A stretch of 64,000 nt of DNA from Maricaulis sp034670125 (GCF_034670125.1 NZ_JAXMOC010000001.1:679984-743983); one strand, 5' to 3'. Shown: positions 11,130 to 21,021, numbered from the stretch's first letter. Notes: a model not told the origin generated them from the sequence alone. Made by a program: numbers and translations.

Positions 11130-12065
11130 TCAGCGCTTGCGCGCTCTCGGGTGGGTGCCGTCATAAACAGCCAGAAGCCGGGCGCTTTCAACATCGGCAT
11201 AGATCTGGGTGGTTGAGAGGCTCGCATGGCCGAGCAACTCCTGAATGGCCCGGAGGTCGCCTCCATGGGCCAGCAGATGAGTGGCAAAGGCATGACGAAG
11301 CGCGTGGGGTGTTGCGGATTCCGCCAGCCCAAGCCGGCCTCGCAAGTCTGACATCAGCGATTGGACGCTTCGGGCGGACAGGGCGCCGCCGCGAACACCG
11401 CGAAACAGCGCGCTGTCGCCCTCGAGCGTGAAGGGGCACAGCGTCGCATAGCGTGAGATGGCTTCGGCGACCGCCGGGAGGACCGGAACAATGCGCGTCT
11501 TGTTGCCTTTGCCGGAGATGCGAAGGGTGTCGCCGACGGGCAGGTCGCAGGCCGGGAGGCCCAGCGCCTCCGAAATTCGCAGGCCGCACCCGTACAGCAA
11601 CAGCAGCACGGCATTGTCCCGTGCGGCAATCCAGTCCGGCTGACCCCGCCGGCCTGTCTCAACCAACAGCAGCTTCGCGGCACTTTCACTAACTGGTTTG
11701 GGGGCTGTTCGGGACAGTTTGGGACTCTCGACGAGTGACAGGGCCGGGTTGTCGACCCCCCATCGCCGCTTGGCATAGTCAAAAAACGTCCGGATGGCGG
11801 AGAGCGCCCGCGCCAGTGACCGGGCCGACAAGCCGTCGCGCCGCCTCGACGCCATATAGGCGCGAAAATCCCGTGATGACAGATTGCCCAGCGCTTCCGT
11901 GTCCGGGCGATGACCGTGGTGTTCGCCCAGGAAGTCTCCGAATGATTCGAGGTCGCGTTGGTAGGCTTCAAGCGTGCGCGGCGACAGCCGACGCTCACCG
12001 GACAGATGATCCAGGAAAGTCGCGAGCGCCTCCGGCCACGGCGTGTTCAGGTCTGATGCAGCCAT
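11130..12065 (-). CDS. xerC: Site-specific tyrosine recombinase XerC
   Basis: This recombinase resolves chromosome dimers at dif together with XerD. The 311 residues have an N-terminal SAM-like DNA-binding domain (RRLSPRTLEAYQRDLESF, residues about 26-105) and a C-terminal catalytic domain. The full catalytic set is visible: Arg163 (CGLRISEALGL), Lys186 (SGKGNKTR), His254 and Arg257 (HALRHAFATHLL), His280 (LLGHASLSTTQIY) and the nucleophile Tyr289. Its start overlaps the end of the DUF484 gene by 19 bases, a conserved pairing that fits XerC better than XerD. Confidence 0.93.
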   Translation of the reverse strand: MAASDLNTPWPEALATFLDHLSGERRLSPRTLEAYQRDLESFGDFLGEHHGHRPDTEALGNLSSRDFRAYMASRRRDGLSARSLARALSAIRTFFDYAKRRWGVDNPALSLVESPKLSRTAPKPVSESAAKLLLVETGRRGQPDWIAARDNAVLLLLYGCGLRISEALGLPACDLPVGDTLRISGKGNKTRIVPVLPAVAEAISRYATLCPFTLEGDSALFRGVRGGALSARSVQSLMSDLRGRLGLAESATPHALRHAFATHLLAHGGDLRAIQELLGHASLSTTQIYADVESARLLAVYDGTHPRARKR

Positions 12066-12718
12066 TGCACCACCATCCGTTCGACCGCCCGGGCGAGGAA
12101 GTTGAGAAGCTCCGTGCCCTGGCCGGACTGGAACAGGTGCGCGTCCCGCGCCGCCAGCGCTATCAACCCGTCATGGCCGTTGAAATCGAGACGCACGATA
12201 GCCTGGGAGCTGACCCGGGCGCCTTGTTGACCGTACAGGGCGTGGGCATTGGCCGGATCGACCGGGCCCAGCACCTCGACATGGTCACCCAGGACGTCAC
12301 CCACAAACCCTTCCGCAGCACCAAGAATCGACTCCGCGGATTGAAGCGGAGCGTGGCCCTCGATCAATACCCGGCACACGTCGACACCGAGTGCTCCGGT
12401 CAATCTGTTGGTCATTTTCTTGTCTAGCCCGGACAGGGATTCAGCCTCGAGCAGCGCCAGCACTGCCATGTGTATTTGGGACTGGGTCGCGAGATTGGCA
12501 CGTGCGGTCTCGACGATTGACGCATTGAGGGATTTGAGCTGGCGGATCTCGTTTCGCAGCCTGTCGCGCGCGGCAGCCCCAAGGTCGATCGCCCCGTCTA
12601 CCCGGTCGGTCTCGACAATCAACGAGAAGAGCTCGGCATCCTCACGCACAAAGTCCGGATTGCGAGTCAGGAAATCCCGGATCATGTCCGCATCAGGTTC
12701 AGTGAATGTATCGGACAT
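12047..12718 (-). CDS. DUF484 family protein
   Basis: This 223-residue cytoplasmic protein belongs to the DUF484 (GAF-like) family that commonly precedes xerC. The N-terminal signature is DMIRDFLTRNPDFVREDAEL, followed by a helical region (LRNEIRQLKSLNASIVETAR) and a GAF-like C-terminal half. ATG 12718 was chosen because GGGAGACAAAG lies just upstream and the family N-terminus begins there; longer in-frame options are poorly protein-like. It overlaps xerC. The function of the family is not well defined. Confidence 0.88.
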   Translation of the reverse strand: MSDTFTEPDADMIRDFLTRNPDFVREDAELFSLIVETDRVDGAIDLGAAARDRLRNEIRQLKSLNASIVETARANLATQSQIHMAVLALLEAESLSGLDKKMTNRLTGALGVDVCRVLIEGHAPLQSAESILGAAEGFVGDVLGDHVEVLGPVDPANAHALYGQQGARVSSQAIVRLDFNGHDGLIALAARDAHLFQSGQGTELLNFLARAVERMVVQWLHQT

Positions 12719-12894
12719 GTCTTTGTCTCCCTCGACGTGAATGGCCAGTGTTGGCGCATTCGGTTTACGATGTGCAAACCAACCGCGCGGGTGCAGCCAA
12801 AACCTGAGTTTGTCCGGCGAATGAAAACCGTCATGCCGATAGGGTCGCACTGCAACCGCACCCTGATTCTCCCGCCCATTCCACAGGCCCCGAT

Positions 12895-15060
12895 GTGACC
12901 GAAGACAGCCCGTATCGTGTCTCCATCCTGTTTCCGCTGCCTTTGCCGGAAGCCTTTGACTACCTGGTGCCGGCGGATCTGAACCTTGAGCCTGGCGACC
13001 ATGTCGTCGCGCCTTTGGGCAAGCGTGCGGCGCGCGGAGTGGTCTGGGCGGTCAAGGCGGGGCCGGGCGAGCGGCCGCTCAAAACCGTGGAAGGCCCGGC
13101 CGGCGGACCGCCAATTCCCGACGGGACCCGGCGCTTTGTTGATTGGTTGTCCCGCTATCTCGTTCAGTCTCCGGGTATAGTGCTGCGTTCGGTCCTGCGA
13201 TCAACTGAGGCTCTCAAGCCGTCTCCGATGGAGACGGTCTATCGCCGGGGTGGTGCCGAACCGGACCGCATGACGGATGCCCGCAGACGCATCCTCGACG
13301 CCATGGACGCTTTGGGTGAGGCCAGCGCTGCCGAACTGGCACGGGAGGCCGGCGCTACCGCGTCGGTCGTCAAAGGTCTCGCGAGGGCAGGGGCCCTTGC
13401 TGAACTGACCCGGCCGGTGGATCCCCCGTTCGGACATCCTGACCCGGAGCGGGAGGGGTTGACCCTGACCATGATGCAAGTCGAGGCGGCGGGTGTCTTG
13501 CGGCGACTCGCTCGCGCCGGAGGATTTCAGGCGGCCCTGCTGGATGGCGTGACAGGCTCCGGCAAGACCGAGGTCTACTTTGAAGCCATCGCCGAGGTAC
13601 TCCGCCGGGAGCCGGACGCCCAGGTCCTGATTATGCTGCCGGAAATAGCCCTGACTGAAGCCGTGCTGTCGCGCTTCAAGTCCCGGTTCGGGGTTGAGCC
13701 TGCGCTTTGGCATTCGGGCGCCGGACCCAAGGCCCGACGAAGGGCCTGGCGCGAGGTCGCCGAGGGGCGGGCGCGGATCGTGGTCGGGGCAAGATCGTCG
13801 CTGTTCCTGCCATTCCCAAAGCTGCGCATGATTGTGGTCGATGAGGAACATGATCCCACCTACAAGCAGGATGAAGGCCTGCCCTATCAGGGCCGGGATC
13901 TGGCAGTCGTGCGCTCCAAAATCGAGGGGGCGATGGTGATTCTCGCCTCGGCAACGCCCTCCCTGGAAAGTCTCTCAAACGCTCTCGCCGGCCGCTATGT
14001 CCATGTCCGCCTCGCCGCCAGGCCGGGCACAGCGATGTTGCCGGAGGTCGGCACGATCGATCTGCGCGAGCATCCGGCCGAGCCGGGACGCTGGCTCTCG
14101 CCGCCAATGATCGAGGCGGTGCGGGACACGCTGGAACGCGGCGAGCAGAGTCTGCTTTATCTCAATCGTCGAGGCTACGCGCCGCTCGTCCTGTGCCGGG
14201 CTTGTGGCCACCGGATGGTGTCGCCGGACACGCAGTCCTACCTCGTGGAGCACCGATACACCGGGCGACTGGTCTGTCATGTTACGGGCTTCTCCATGCC
14301 GAAGCCCAAGCGGTGCCCGGCCTGCAATGCCGAAGACAGTCTCACGTCGATCGGCCCCGGCGTTGAACGGGTTGCCGAGGAGGCGAAGCTCACCTTCCCC
14401 GATGCGAACGTCGAAATATACTCGTCGGACAGTCGCTCCGGTGCCGAGATTGTTGCGGCGATGGAACGGGGTGAGATCGACATTCTTGTGGGCACCCAGA
14501 TCGCTGCCAAGGGCCATAATTTCCCCGGCTTGACCCTGGTCGGCGTGGTCGATGCCGATCTCGGCTTGGCCGGCGGTGACCCGAGGGCCGGCGAGCGGAC
14601 ATTCCAGACCTTGGTACAGGTCGCGGGGCGCGCCGGGCGTGCCGACCGCCCGGGGCGAGCCCTGCTACAGACCCACCAACCAGAACACGATGCCATCCAG
14701 GCCCTGATCGCCGGTGACCGGGACGCGTTCCTCGACATGGAAGCGATGGTCCGCGAGTCGCTGGGGCTGCCGCCTTTCGGTCGTTTGGCTGCGATCGGCT
14801 TCATGTCGCGGAATCCGGACGTTCTCGACAAGGTCGCCTCGGACTACGCTGCCATGGCGCCGAACTCCGAAGGTGTGGAGATCTGGGGGCCGACTGAACC
14901 GCCTCGCGCCATGATCCGCGGTTGGCATAGGCGGCGCATTCTTGTCCGGGCCGACAAGGAGATTGATATTTCGGCATTTCTCAAGGCATGGAAGGACCGG
15001 GTAAGAACGCCGCCTTCAGTGCGGGTTTCAATCGATGTCGAACCATATAGCTTCATCTGA
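12895..15060 (+). CDS. priA: Primosomal replication restart helicase PriA
   Basis: PriA reloads the replisome at collapsed forks. The 721 residues have a 3'-DNA-binding domain (residues 1-105, SILFPLPLPEAFDYLVP) and a winged-helix region (about 125-180). The DEAH-type helicase has Walker A GVTGSGKTEV (about 218-226) and DEEH (about 316), and its C-terminal helicase part carries LVGTQIAAKGHNFPGL and QVAGRAGRADRPG. The zinc-binding segment is unusual: Cys434/Cys437, Cys461 and Cys474/Cys477 are present. The positions of the second pair and the third pair's partner are Ser443, Thr446 and Thr464. It starts at GTG 12895; an ATG two bases upstream runs straight into a stop. Confidence 0.95.
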   Translation: MTEDSPYRVSILFPLPLPEAFDYLVPADLNLEPGDHVVAPLGKRAARGVVWAVKAGPGERPLKTVEGPAGGPPIPDGTRRFVDWLSRYLVQSPGIVLRSVLRSTEALKPSPMETVYRRGGAEPDRMTDARRRILDAMDALGEASAAELAREAGATASVVKGLARAGALAELTRPVDPPFGHPDPEREGLTLTMMQVEAAGVLRRLARAGGFQAALLDGVTGSGKTEVYFEAIAEVLRREPDAQVLIMLPEIALTEAVLSRFKSRFGVEPALWHSGAGPKARRRAWREVAEGRARIVVGARSSLFLPFPKLRMIVVDEEHDPTYKQDEGLPYQGRDLAVVRSKIEGAMVILASATPSLESLSNALAGRYVHVRLAARPGTAMLPEVGTIDLREHPAEPGRWLSPPMIEAVRDTLERGEQSLLYLNRRGYAPLVLCRACGHRMVSPDTQSYLVEHRYTGRLVCHVTGFSMPKPKRCPACNAEDSLTSIGPGVERVAEEAKLTFPDANVEIYSSDSRSGAEIVAAMERGEIDILVGTQIAAKGHNFPGLTLVGVVDADLGLAGGDPRAGERTFQTLVQVAGRAGRADRPGRALLQTHQPEHDAIQALIAGDRDAFLDMEAMVRESLGLPPFGRLAAIGFMSRNPDVLDKVASDYAAMAPNSEGVEIWGPTEPPRAMIRGWHRRRILVRADKEIDISAFLKAWKDRVRTPPSVRVSIDVEPYSFI

Positions 15061-15085
15061 TCGCTGACTGAGGGGCCGCGCCGCC

Positions 15086-15889
15086 ATGCTCGAATTCCTG
15101 ACCCATCCCGCCGTATGGATGTCTCTCCTGACACTGACCTTCCTGGAAGTCGTTCTGGGCGTCGACAATGTCGTCTTTGTATCGGTGGCGTCACAGAAGC
15201 TGGCCAAGCACCAGCAGGCGCGCGGACGGGATATCGGAATCTGGACCGGCGCAGCTATGCGGGTGGTCTTGCTGTTCGCGCTGGTCTGGCTGACCGGTTT
15301 GACCCACGCGACCTTGTTCACAATCCCGGAATTCCTGCATGGGCTGGCTGATCCTGATCACCCTGAGATGCTGATCGATGTGACGTTGGAGGACCTGATT
15401 CTGCTGCTCGGGGGGCTTTTCCTGCTCTGGAAGGGAACGATCGAGATCCATGACACGATCGAAGGTCACCACGACAGCGGCAAAAAGGGCAAGGTGTCCG
15501 GCTTTGTTTCGGTGATCGTGCAGATGTCGGTGATCAATCTCGTTTTCTCACTCGATTCTGTTCTGACAGCAGTCGGCATGACCCGCGATCTCGGCGGTGA
15601 GGATGGTGCGGGTGTCCGGCTGTTTGTCATGGTCACCGCCGTTCTGGTGTCCACCATCATCATGGTGCTGTCGGCCAAAAGCGTGGCCGGCTTCCTCGAG
15701 CGCTATGTGACGGCCAAGATGCTGGCGCTCAGCTTCATCCTGCTTGTCGGCGTTGCCCTGATCGCGGATGGCCTCGGCTTCCATATTCCGCGCGGCTATC
15801 TCTACTTCGCGATCGCTTTCTCGCTTCTCGTCGAGGTGCTCAACATCATGGCGCGCAAGCGGCGGACAGTGAAAGCGCCTGTTGAATGA
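15086..15889 (+). CDS. TerC-family integral membrane protein
   Basis: This is a 267-residue polytopic protein of the TerC/Alx family, members of which export manganese or act during metalation of secreted proteins. Family signatures are TFLEVVLGVDNVVFVSV in the first helix and SVINLVFSLDSVLTAVGMT in the second half, both with the conserved acidic residue and Asn/Asp. Seven or so helices are visible. An acidic/His loop (HDTIEGHHDSGKKGK) separates the halves. The substrate is not determined. Confidence 0.92.
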   Translation: MLEFLTHPAVWMSLLTLTFLEVVLGVDNVVFVSVASQKLAKHQQARGRDIGIWTGAAMRVVLLFALVWLTGLTHATLFTIPEFLHGLADPDHPEMLIDVTLEDLILLLGGLFLLWKGTIEIHDTIEGHHDSGKKGKVSGFVSVIVQMSVINLVFSLDSVLTAVGMTRDLGGEDGAGVRLFVMVTAVLVSTIIMVLSAKSVAGFLERYVTAKMLALSFILLVGVALIADGLGFHIPRGYLYFAIAFSLLVEVLNIMARKRRTVKAPVE

Positions 15890-16132
15890 GTGCTCGCGCG
15901 GGCGGGCGTCCTGCTGGAAATGACGCAATGCGCTGAAACACCCGGTGCCAGTGGCTTGCTGCCCGCTCCCCCCTGTGCTATCGCAGCGCCGAACCTGAGG
16001 GGCTTGCAGTGCAACACGGTACGCCTCGTTTCTAATATCGTTGAACATCAAGCGTTTATGTCGTTCGCGGCAAACTGATGAGCGCTGATCCAGCTAGAGA
16101 GTGACGTCACGGTGAAGACCGGCGAAGACGCC

Positions 16133-16672
16133 ATGACAGCCAAAGCCGCAGGCCGCTATGCGACCGCGTTGTTTGAGCTGGCGAAATCCGAGGGTGCTGC
16201 GGAAGCTGTCGAGGCCGATCTCGCAGCCCTGCGCGCCATGCTGACAGAATCCGCCGAACTGGCCGACGTGCTGGCTTCGCCGCTGTACGCAGTCGAGGTC
16301 AAGGCTGGCGTTCTTTCGGCGCTGGCCAAGAAGGCCAAGTTCAACGCCCTGACCGCCAATGCCTTTGGTGTTGCCACCCGCAACGGCCGAGCCGGTGACC
16401 TGGGTGACCTGGCGCGCGTTTACGCGGCGCTGGCTGCCGCGGATCGCGGCGTCGTCACTGCTGACGTGCAAACCGCTGCGGCATTGACCAAGAAACAGAC
16501 CGAAGCCCTCGCGGCTTCGCTGAAAAGTGCCTTCGGGCGCGAAATCGAGGTCCGTACGGAAGTGCGGCCTGAATTGATGGGCGGACTGATCGTCAAGGTC
16601 GGTTCCCGCATGTTCGACTCTTCCCTCCGCGCCAAGCTGGATGGGATGAAGACCGCGATGAAAGAGGCCTAG
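16133..16672 (+). CDS. atpH: ATP synthase F1 delta subunit
   Basis: The delta subunit (OSCP-like) connects the F1 head to the peripheral stalk. From ATG 16133 the protein is 179 residues and starts with TAKAAGRYATALFELAKSEG, the typical beginning. A GTG at 16112 would add seven residues and cannot be excluded. The C-terminal signature is EIEVRTEVRPELMGGLIVKV followed by GSRMFDSSLRAKLDGM. It is the first gene of atpHAGDC and lies 4 bases before atpA. The Fo genes are not in this window, as is usual for alphaproteobacteria. Confidence 0.95.
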   Translation: MTAKAAGRYATALFELAKSEGAAEAVEADLAALRAMLTESAELADVLASPLYAVEVKAGVLSALAKKAKFNALTANAFGVATRNGRAGDLGDLARVYAALAAADRGVVTADVQTAAALTKKQTEALAASLKSAFGREIEVRTEVRPELMGGLIVKVGSRMFDSSLRAKLDGMKTAMKEA

Positions 16673-16676
16673 GTCC

Positions 16677-18209
16677 ATGGACATCCGTGCCGCAGAAATC
16701 TCTGCGATCCTCAAGGATCAAATCAAGAATTACGGCGCCGAAGCGAAAGTTTCGGACGTTGGTAGCGTTCTGTCCGTTGGTGACGGTATCGCGCGTGTCT
16801 ATGGCCTCGATGAGGTGAAGGCCGGTGAGCTCGTCGAGTTCCCGGGCGGCATCAAGGGCATGGCCCTGAACCTCGAGCGCGACAATGTCGGCTGCGTGAT
16901 CTTCGGCGATGACCGGGGCATCAAGGAAGGCGACACCGTCAAGCGTCTCGGGTCAATCGTTGACACCTCCGTCGGCCGGGGCCTGCTGGGCCGCGTTGTT
17001 GATGGTCTCGGTGAGCCGATCGACGGCAAGGGTCCGCTCACGGACGTTGCCGAGCGTCGCCGCGTCGACGTCAAGGCGCCGGGCATCATCCCGCGTAAAT
17101 CCGTGCACGAGCCGATGGCGACGGGCATCAAGGCCATCGACGCCATGATCCCGGTCGGACGTGGTCAGCGCGAGCTGATCATTGGTGACCGCCAGACCGG
17201 CAAGACCGCAATTGCGCTCGATACGATCCTCAACCAGAAAGCCATCAACGAAGGCGATGACGAGAGCGCCAAGCTCTACTGCATCTACGTCGCCGTCGGC
17301 CAGAAGCGCTCCACGGTCGCCCAGATCGTGAAGACGCTCGAGGAAAATGGCGCGCTGGATTACACCATCATCGTTGCGGCCACCGCTTCGGACCCGGCTC
17401 CGATGCAGTTCCTGGCACCGTTCACCGCCTGTGCCATGGCTGAGTATTTCCGCGACAACGGCATGCACGCGCTGATCGTTTATGATGATCTGTCCAAGCA
17501 GGCTGTTGCCTATCGTCAGATGTCCCTGCTTCTGCGTCGCCCGCCGGGCCGCGAAGCCTATCCGGGTGACGTCTTCTACCTTCACTCCCGCCTGCTCGAG
17601 CGCGCCGCCAAGCTGAACGAAGCGAACGGTTCGGGTTCCATGACGGCCCTGCCGATCATCGAAACCCAGGCGAATGACGTGTCGGCCTACATTCCGACCA
17701 ACGTGATCTCGATCACCGATGGTCAGATCTTCCTGGAAACCGACCTGTTCTACCAGGGCATCCGCCCGGCCGTGAACGTGGGTCTGTCGGTGTCGCGCGT
17801 TGGCTCGGCTGCCCAGACCAAGGCCATGAAACAGGTTGCCGGCAAGATGAAGGGCGAACTGGCCCAGTACCGCGAGATGGCGGCCTTCGCCCAGTTCGGT
17901 TCGGACCTCGACGCCGCCACCCAGAAGCTTCTGAACCGGGGTCAGCGCCTGACCGAGCTCCTCAAGCAGCCGCAATTCTCGCCGCTGTCGATGGAAGAGC
18001 AGGTCTGCGTGATCTACGCTGGTACCCGTGGCTATCTCGACAAGCTGCCGACCGCCGATGTGCAGCGCTATGAAGCGGACCTTCTTCGTCACCTGCACGG
18101 CGAGCACGCCGCGCTGCTGACGTCGATCCGCACCGAGAAGAAGCTGACCGACGACAGCGAAGGCAAGCTGAAGGCGGCACTCGACAAGTTCACCGAACAT
18201 TTCGCGTGA
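16677..18209 (+). CDS. atpA: ATP synthase F1 alpha subunit
   Basis: This is the non-catalytic nucleotide-binding subunit of the F1 head, 510 residues. The P-loop is GDRQTGKTAIALDTI (about residues 170-184). Other family signatures are VYGLDEVKAGELVEFPGG, the arginine-finger region around FYQGIRPAVNVGLSVSRVGSAAQ, and the C-terminal helical domain. It is in the expected order between atpH and atpG. Confidence 0.99.
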   Translation: MDIRAAEISAILKDQIKNYGAEAKVSDVGSVLSVGDGIARVYGLDEVKAGELVEFPGGIKGMALNLERDNVGCVIFGDDRGIKEGDTVKRLGSIVDTSVGRGLLGRVVDGLGEPIDGKGPLTDVAERRRVDVKAPGIIPRKSVHEPMATGIKAIDAMIPVGRGQRELIIGDRQTGKTAIALDTILNQKAINEGDDESAKLYCIYVAVGQKRSTVAQIVKTLEENGALDYTIIVAATASDPAPMQFLAPFTACAMAEYFRDNGMHALIVYDDLSKQAVAYRQMSLLLRRPPGREAYPGDVFYLHSRLLERAAKLNEANGSGSMTALPIIETQANDVSAYIPTNVISITDGQIFLETDLFYQGIRPAVNVGLSVSRVGSAAQTKAMKQVAGKMKGELAQYREMAAFAQFGSDLDAATQKLLNRGQRLTELLKQPQFSPLSMEEQVCVIYAGTRGYLDKLPTADVQRYEADLLRHLHGEHAALLTSIRTEKKLTDDSEGKLKAALDKFTEHFA

Positions 18210-18242
18210 GCCTGATCGAGATCAACCGCTGAGGAGAGCCTG

Positions 18243-19130
18243 ATGGCGAGCCTTAAGGACCTTAAAAACCGGATCGAAAGCGTCAAGTCGACGCAGAAGA
18301 TCACGAAGGCGATGCAGATGGTCGCCGCAGCGAAACTGCGCCGTGCGCAGGAGGCTGCGGAAGCCGCGCGCCCCTATGCCCAGCGCATGGCGGCCGTGAT
18401 GGCCAACCTGTCGACCGCCATGTCGGGTACACCGGGAGCGTCGCCGCTCCTGGTCGGAACCGGCAAGTCGGACGCCTACCTGCTGGTCGTCATGACCGCA
18501 GACCGCGGCCTGTGCGGCGGCTTCAACACGAATATCGTGAAGAAGGCCCGCGAGCGCATCAATGCGCTGAAAGCCGAGGGCAAGGACGTCAAGATCATCT
18601 GCGTGGGCAAAAAAGGCGCTGACCAACTCAAGCGTACCTTTGCCTCTCTGATCGTCGACAAGATGGACCTGTCCGCCGAGAAGACGATTTCCGGTGCCAC
18701 CTCGGCCCGGATCGGCGACAAGATCCGCCACATGTTCGAGAATGGCGAGTTCGACGTTTGCGAACTCGTTTCGGCTGAGTTCGTCTCGGTCATCTCCCAG
18801 AAGCCGCGTGCCAAAGTCCTCATTCCGGCGATTGACGCCATTGATGAAGGTGTTGAGCGCCCGGATCTCGGCGGTGCCGTCTACGAAGCCGAGCCGGACG
18901 AGGAAACCATCCTCAATGTACTGCTGCCGCGTTATGCCGACACAGTCATCCTGTCTGCCCTGCTGGAGAATGTTGCCGGCGAAATGGGTGCCAAGATGGC
19001 TGCCATGGACAACGCCACGCGCAATGCCGGCGAACTGATCGACAAACTCAACCTTGTTTATAACCGCACCCGTCAGGCGCAGATCACCACGGAGTTGACT
19101 GAAATCATCTCCGGCGCCGAGGCCCTCTAG
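18243..19130 (+). CDS. atpG: ATP synthase F1 gamma subunit
   Basis: This is the rotating central shaft of F1, 295 residues. The N-terminal helix MASLKDLKNRIESVKSTQKI and the ATKAMQMVAAAKLRRAQ-like segment that follows are diagnostic. The Rossmann-like domain has MTADRGLCGGFNTNI. The C-terminal helix contains AMDNATRNAGELIDKLNLVY, which reaches into the alpha/beta ring. A GAGGAGAG Shine-Dalgarno sequence precedes the ATG. Confidence 0.98.
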   Translation: MASLKDLKNRIESVKSTQKITKAMQMVAAAKLRRAQEAAEAARPYAQRMAAVMANLSTAMSGTPGASPLLVGTGKSDAYLLVVMTADRGLCGGFNTNIVKKARERINALKAEGKDVKIICVGKKGADQLKRTFASLIVDKMDLSAEKTISGATSARIGDKIRHMFENGEFDVCELVSAEFVSVISQKPRAKVLIPAIDAIDEGVERPDLGGAVYEAEPDEETILNVLLPRYADTVILSALLENVAGEMGAKMAAMDNATRNAGELIDKLNLVYNRTRQAQITTELTEIISGAEAL

Positions 19131-19147
19131 GCAGAGGAACACACGCT

Positions 19148-20587
19148 ATGACCACTTCCCAAGGACGCGTCGTCCAGATTACCGGCGCTGTTGTTGACGT
19201 TGAATTTGACGGCACCCTGCCGGACATTCTCAACGCCCTGGAAACCACCAATGATGGCAAGTCCCTGACGCTTGAGGTTGCCCAGCACCTCGGCGAGAAC
19301 ACGGTTCGCACCATCGCCATGGACGCCACCGAGGGCCTGCAGCGCGGTACCGTTGTCACCGACACGGGTACCCCGATCATGGTTCCGGTTGGCCCGGGCA
19401 CGCTCGGCCGCATCATGAGCGTCACCGGTCAGCCGATCGATGAAGCTGGAGACGTGCCGCACACGATGAAGGCGCCGATCCACCGTCCGGCCCCGTCCTT
19501 CGCGGAACAGGCCACGGAAGCTGAAATCCTGCCGACCGGTATCAAGGTCGTCGATTTGCTTTGCCCCTACGCAAAGGGCGGCAAGATCGGCCTGTTCGGC
19601 GGCGCCGGCGTTGGCAAGACGGTTCTGATCCAGGAACTGATCAACAACATCGCCAAGCTGTTCGGTGGTTACTCGGTCTTCGCCGGTGTCGGCGAGCGGA
19701 CCCGTGAAGGTAACGACCTGTACTGGGAAATGATCGAATCCGGCGTGAACAAGGACCCCAAGGAGCATGACGGCTCTACGGAAGGTTCCCGTTGCGCGCT
19801 GGTCTTCGGCCAGATGAACGAGCCTCCGGGCGCCCGTGCACGTGTCGCCCTCTCGGGCCTCGCCCAGGCTGAATATTTCCGCGATGAAGAAGGCAAGGAC
19901 GTGCTGTTCTTCGTCGACAACATCTTCCGCTTCACCCAGGCCGGTTCCGAAGTGTCCGCCCTGCTGGGTCGCATCCCGTCCGCCGTGGGCTATCAGCCGA
20001 CACTGGCAACCGACATGGGTGCCCTGCAGGAGCGTATCACCTCGACCAACAAGGGCTCGATCACCTCGGTCCAGGCCGTGTACGTCCCGGCCGATGACCT
20101 GACCGACCCGGCGCCGGCCACGACCTTTGCCCACCTCGACGCGACCACGGTTCTCAATCGTGCGATCTCGGAAAAGGGCATCTACCCGGCCGTTGATCCG
20201 CTCGACTCCACCTCGCGGATCCTCGAGCCGCGCATCGTCGGTGAAGAGCACTACCTGACGGCCCGTCGCGTCCAGGAAATCCTTCAGCGCTACAAGGCCT
20301 TGCAGGACATCATCGCCATCCTGGGGATGGACGAGCTGTCAGAAGAAGACAAGCTGACCGTGGCTCGTGCCCGTAAGGTCGAGCGCTTCCTGTCGCAGCC
20401 GTTCGACGTTGCCGAAATCTTCACCGGCTTCCCGGGCATCCAGGTGCCGGTTGCCGATACCGTGAAGGGTTTCAAGGCGATCTGCGATGGTGAGTATGAC
20501 CACCTGCCGGAAGCCGCGTTCTACATGGTTGGCACCATTGAAGACGCTGTGAAGAAGGCCGAGAAACTGGCTGCGGAAGCTGCGTAA
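19148..20587 (+). CDS. atpD: ATP synthase F1 beta subunit
   Basis: This is the catalytic subunit of F1, 479 residues. The P-loop is GLFGGAGVGKTVLIQELI. The catalytic glutamate region is FAGVGERTREGNDLYWEM, the Walker B strand is KDVLFFVDNIFRFTQAGSEV, and ALLGRIPSAVGYQPTLATDM is the standard signature. The C-terminal DELSEEDKLTV contains the DELSEED lever motif. It is 17 bases after atpG and 32 before atpC. Confidence 0.99.
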   Translation: MTTSQGRVVQITGAVVDVEFDGTLPDILNALETTNDGKSLTLEVAQHLGENTVRTIAMDATEGLQRGTVVTDTGTPIMVPVGPGTLGRIMSVTGQPIDEAGDVPHTMKAPIHRPAPSFAEQATEAEILPTGIKVVDLLCPYAKGGKIGLFGGAGVGKTVLIQELINNIAKLFGGYSVFAGVGERTREGNDLYWEMIESGVNKDPKEHDGSTEGSRCALVFGQMNEPPGARARVALSGLAQAEYFRDEEGKDVLFFVDNIFRFTQAGSEVSALLGRIPSAVGYQPTLATDMGALQERITSTNKGSITSVQAVYVPADDLTDPAPATTFAHLDATTVLNRAISEKGIYPAVDPLDSTSRILEPRIVGEEHYLTARRVQEILQRYKALQDIIAILGMDELSEEDKLTVARARKVERFLSQPFDVAEIFTGFPGIQVPVADTVKGFKAICDGEYDHLPEAAFYMVGTIEDAVKKAEKLAAEAA

Positions 20588-20619
20588 CGCAGCTTCCGGC
20601 CTAGCCCGGAGGTAGCCTG

Positions 20620-21021
20620 ATGGCTGACAAACTCCAATTCGATCTTGTGTCGCCGGAGCGCCGTCTGTTCGCGGGGCCTGTTGATCAGGTCGTCGTGCCC
20701 GGCGAAGAAGGTGATTTCGGTGTGCTGCCGAACCACGCACCCTTCATGTCTGTGATCCGTCCCGGTGCGATCACCGTGATTGATGGCGGTTCCGAAACCC
20801 GGACCTTCATTCATGGCGGTTTCGCCGAAGTGACGGCGGCGGGTCTGACGATCCTCGCCGAGGAGGCGATCGCGGTCGCCGACATCAATGCAGATGAGTT
20901 GGCTCAAAACCTGTCCGACGCCCGCGAGGACGTCACGGCGGCCAAGGATGATGAAGCCCGCGACGCTGCTGCAGCGCTTGTCGCGAAGTATGAGGCCATG
21001 CAGGCTGTCGTCGCCCACTGA
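20620..21021 (+). CDS. atpC: ATP synthase F1 epsilon subunit
   Basis: This 133-residue subunit of the rotor regulates ATP hydrolysis. The N-terminal beta-sandwich starts DKLQFDLVSPERRLFAGPVD and includes VVVPGEEGDFGVLPNHAPFM. The C-terminal helical hairpin is acidic and alanine-rich. It is the last gene of the operon and is followed by a strong terminator. The GGAGG Shine-Dalgarno sequence is clear. Confidence 0.97.
   Translation: MADKLQFDLVSPERRLFAGPVDQVVVPGEEGDFGVLPNHAPFMSVIRPGAITVIDGGSETRTFIHGGFAEVTAAGLTILAEEAIAVADINADELAQNLSDAREDVTAAKDDEARDAAAALVAKYEAMQAVVAH

Noticed and set aside
16953..18200. A 415-residue minus-strand open frame opposite atpA
   Set aside because: Antisense to the most conserved gene here with no family resemblance.
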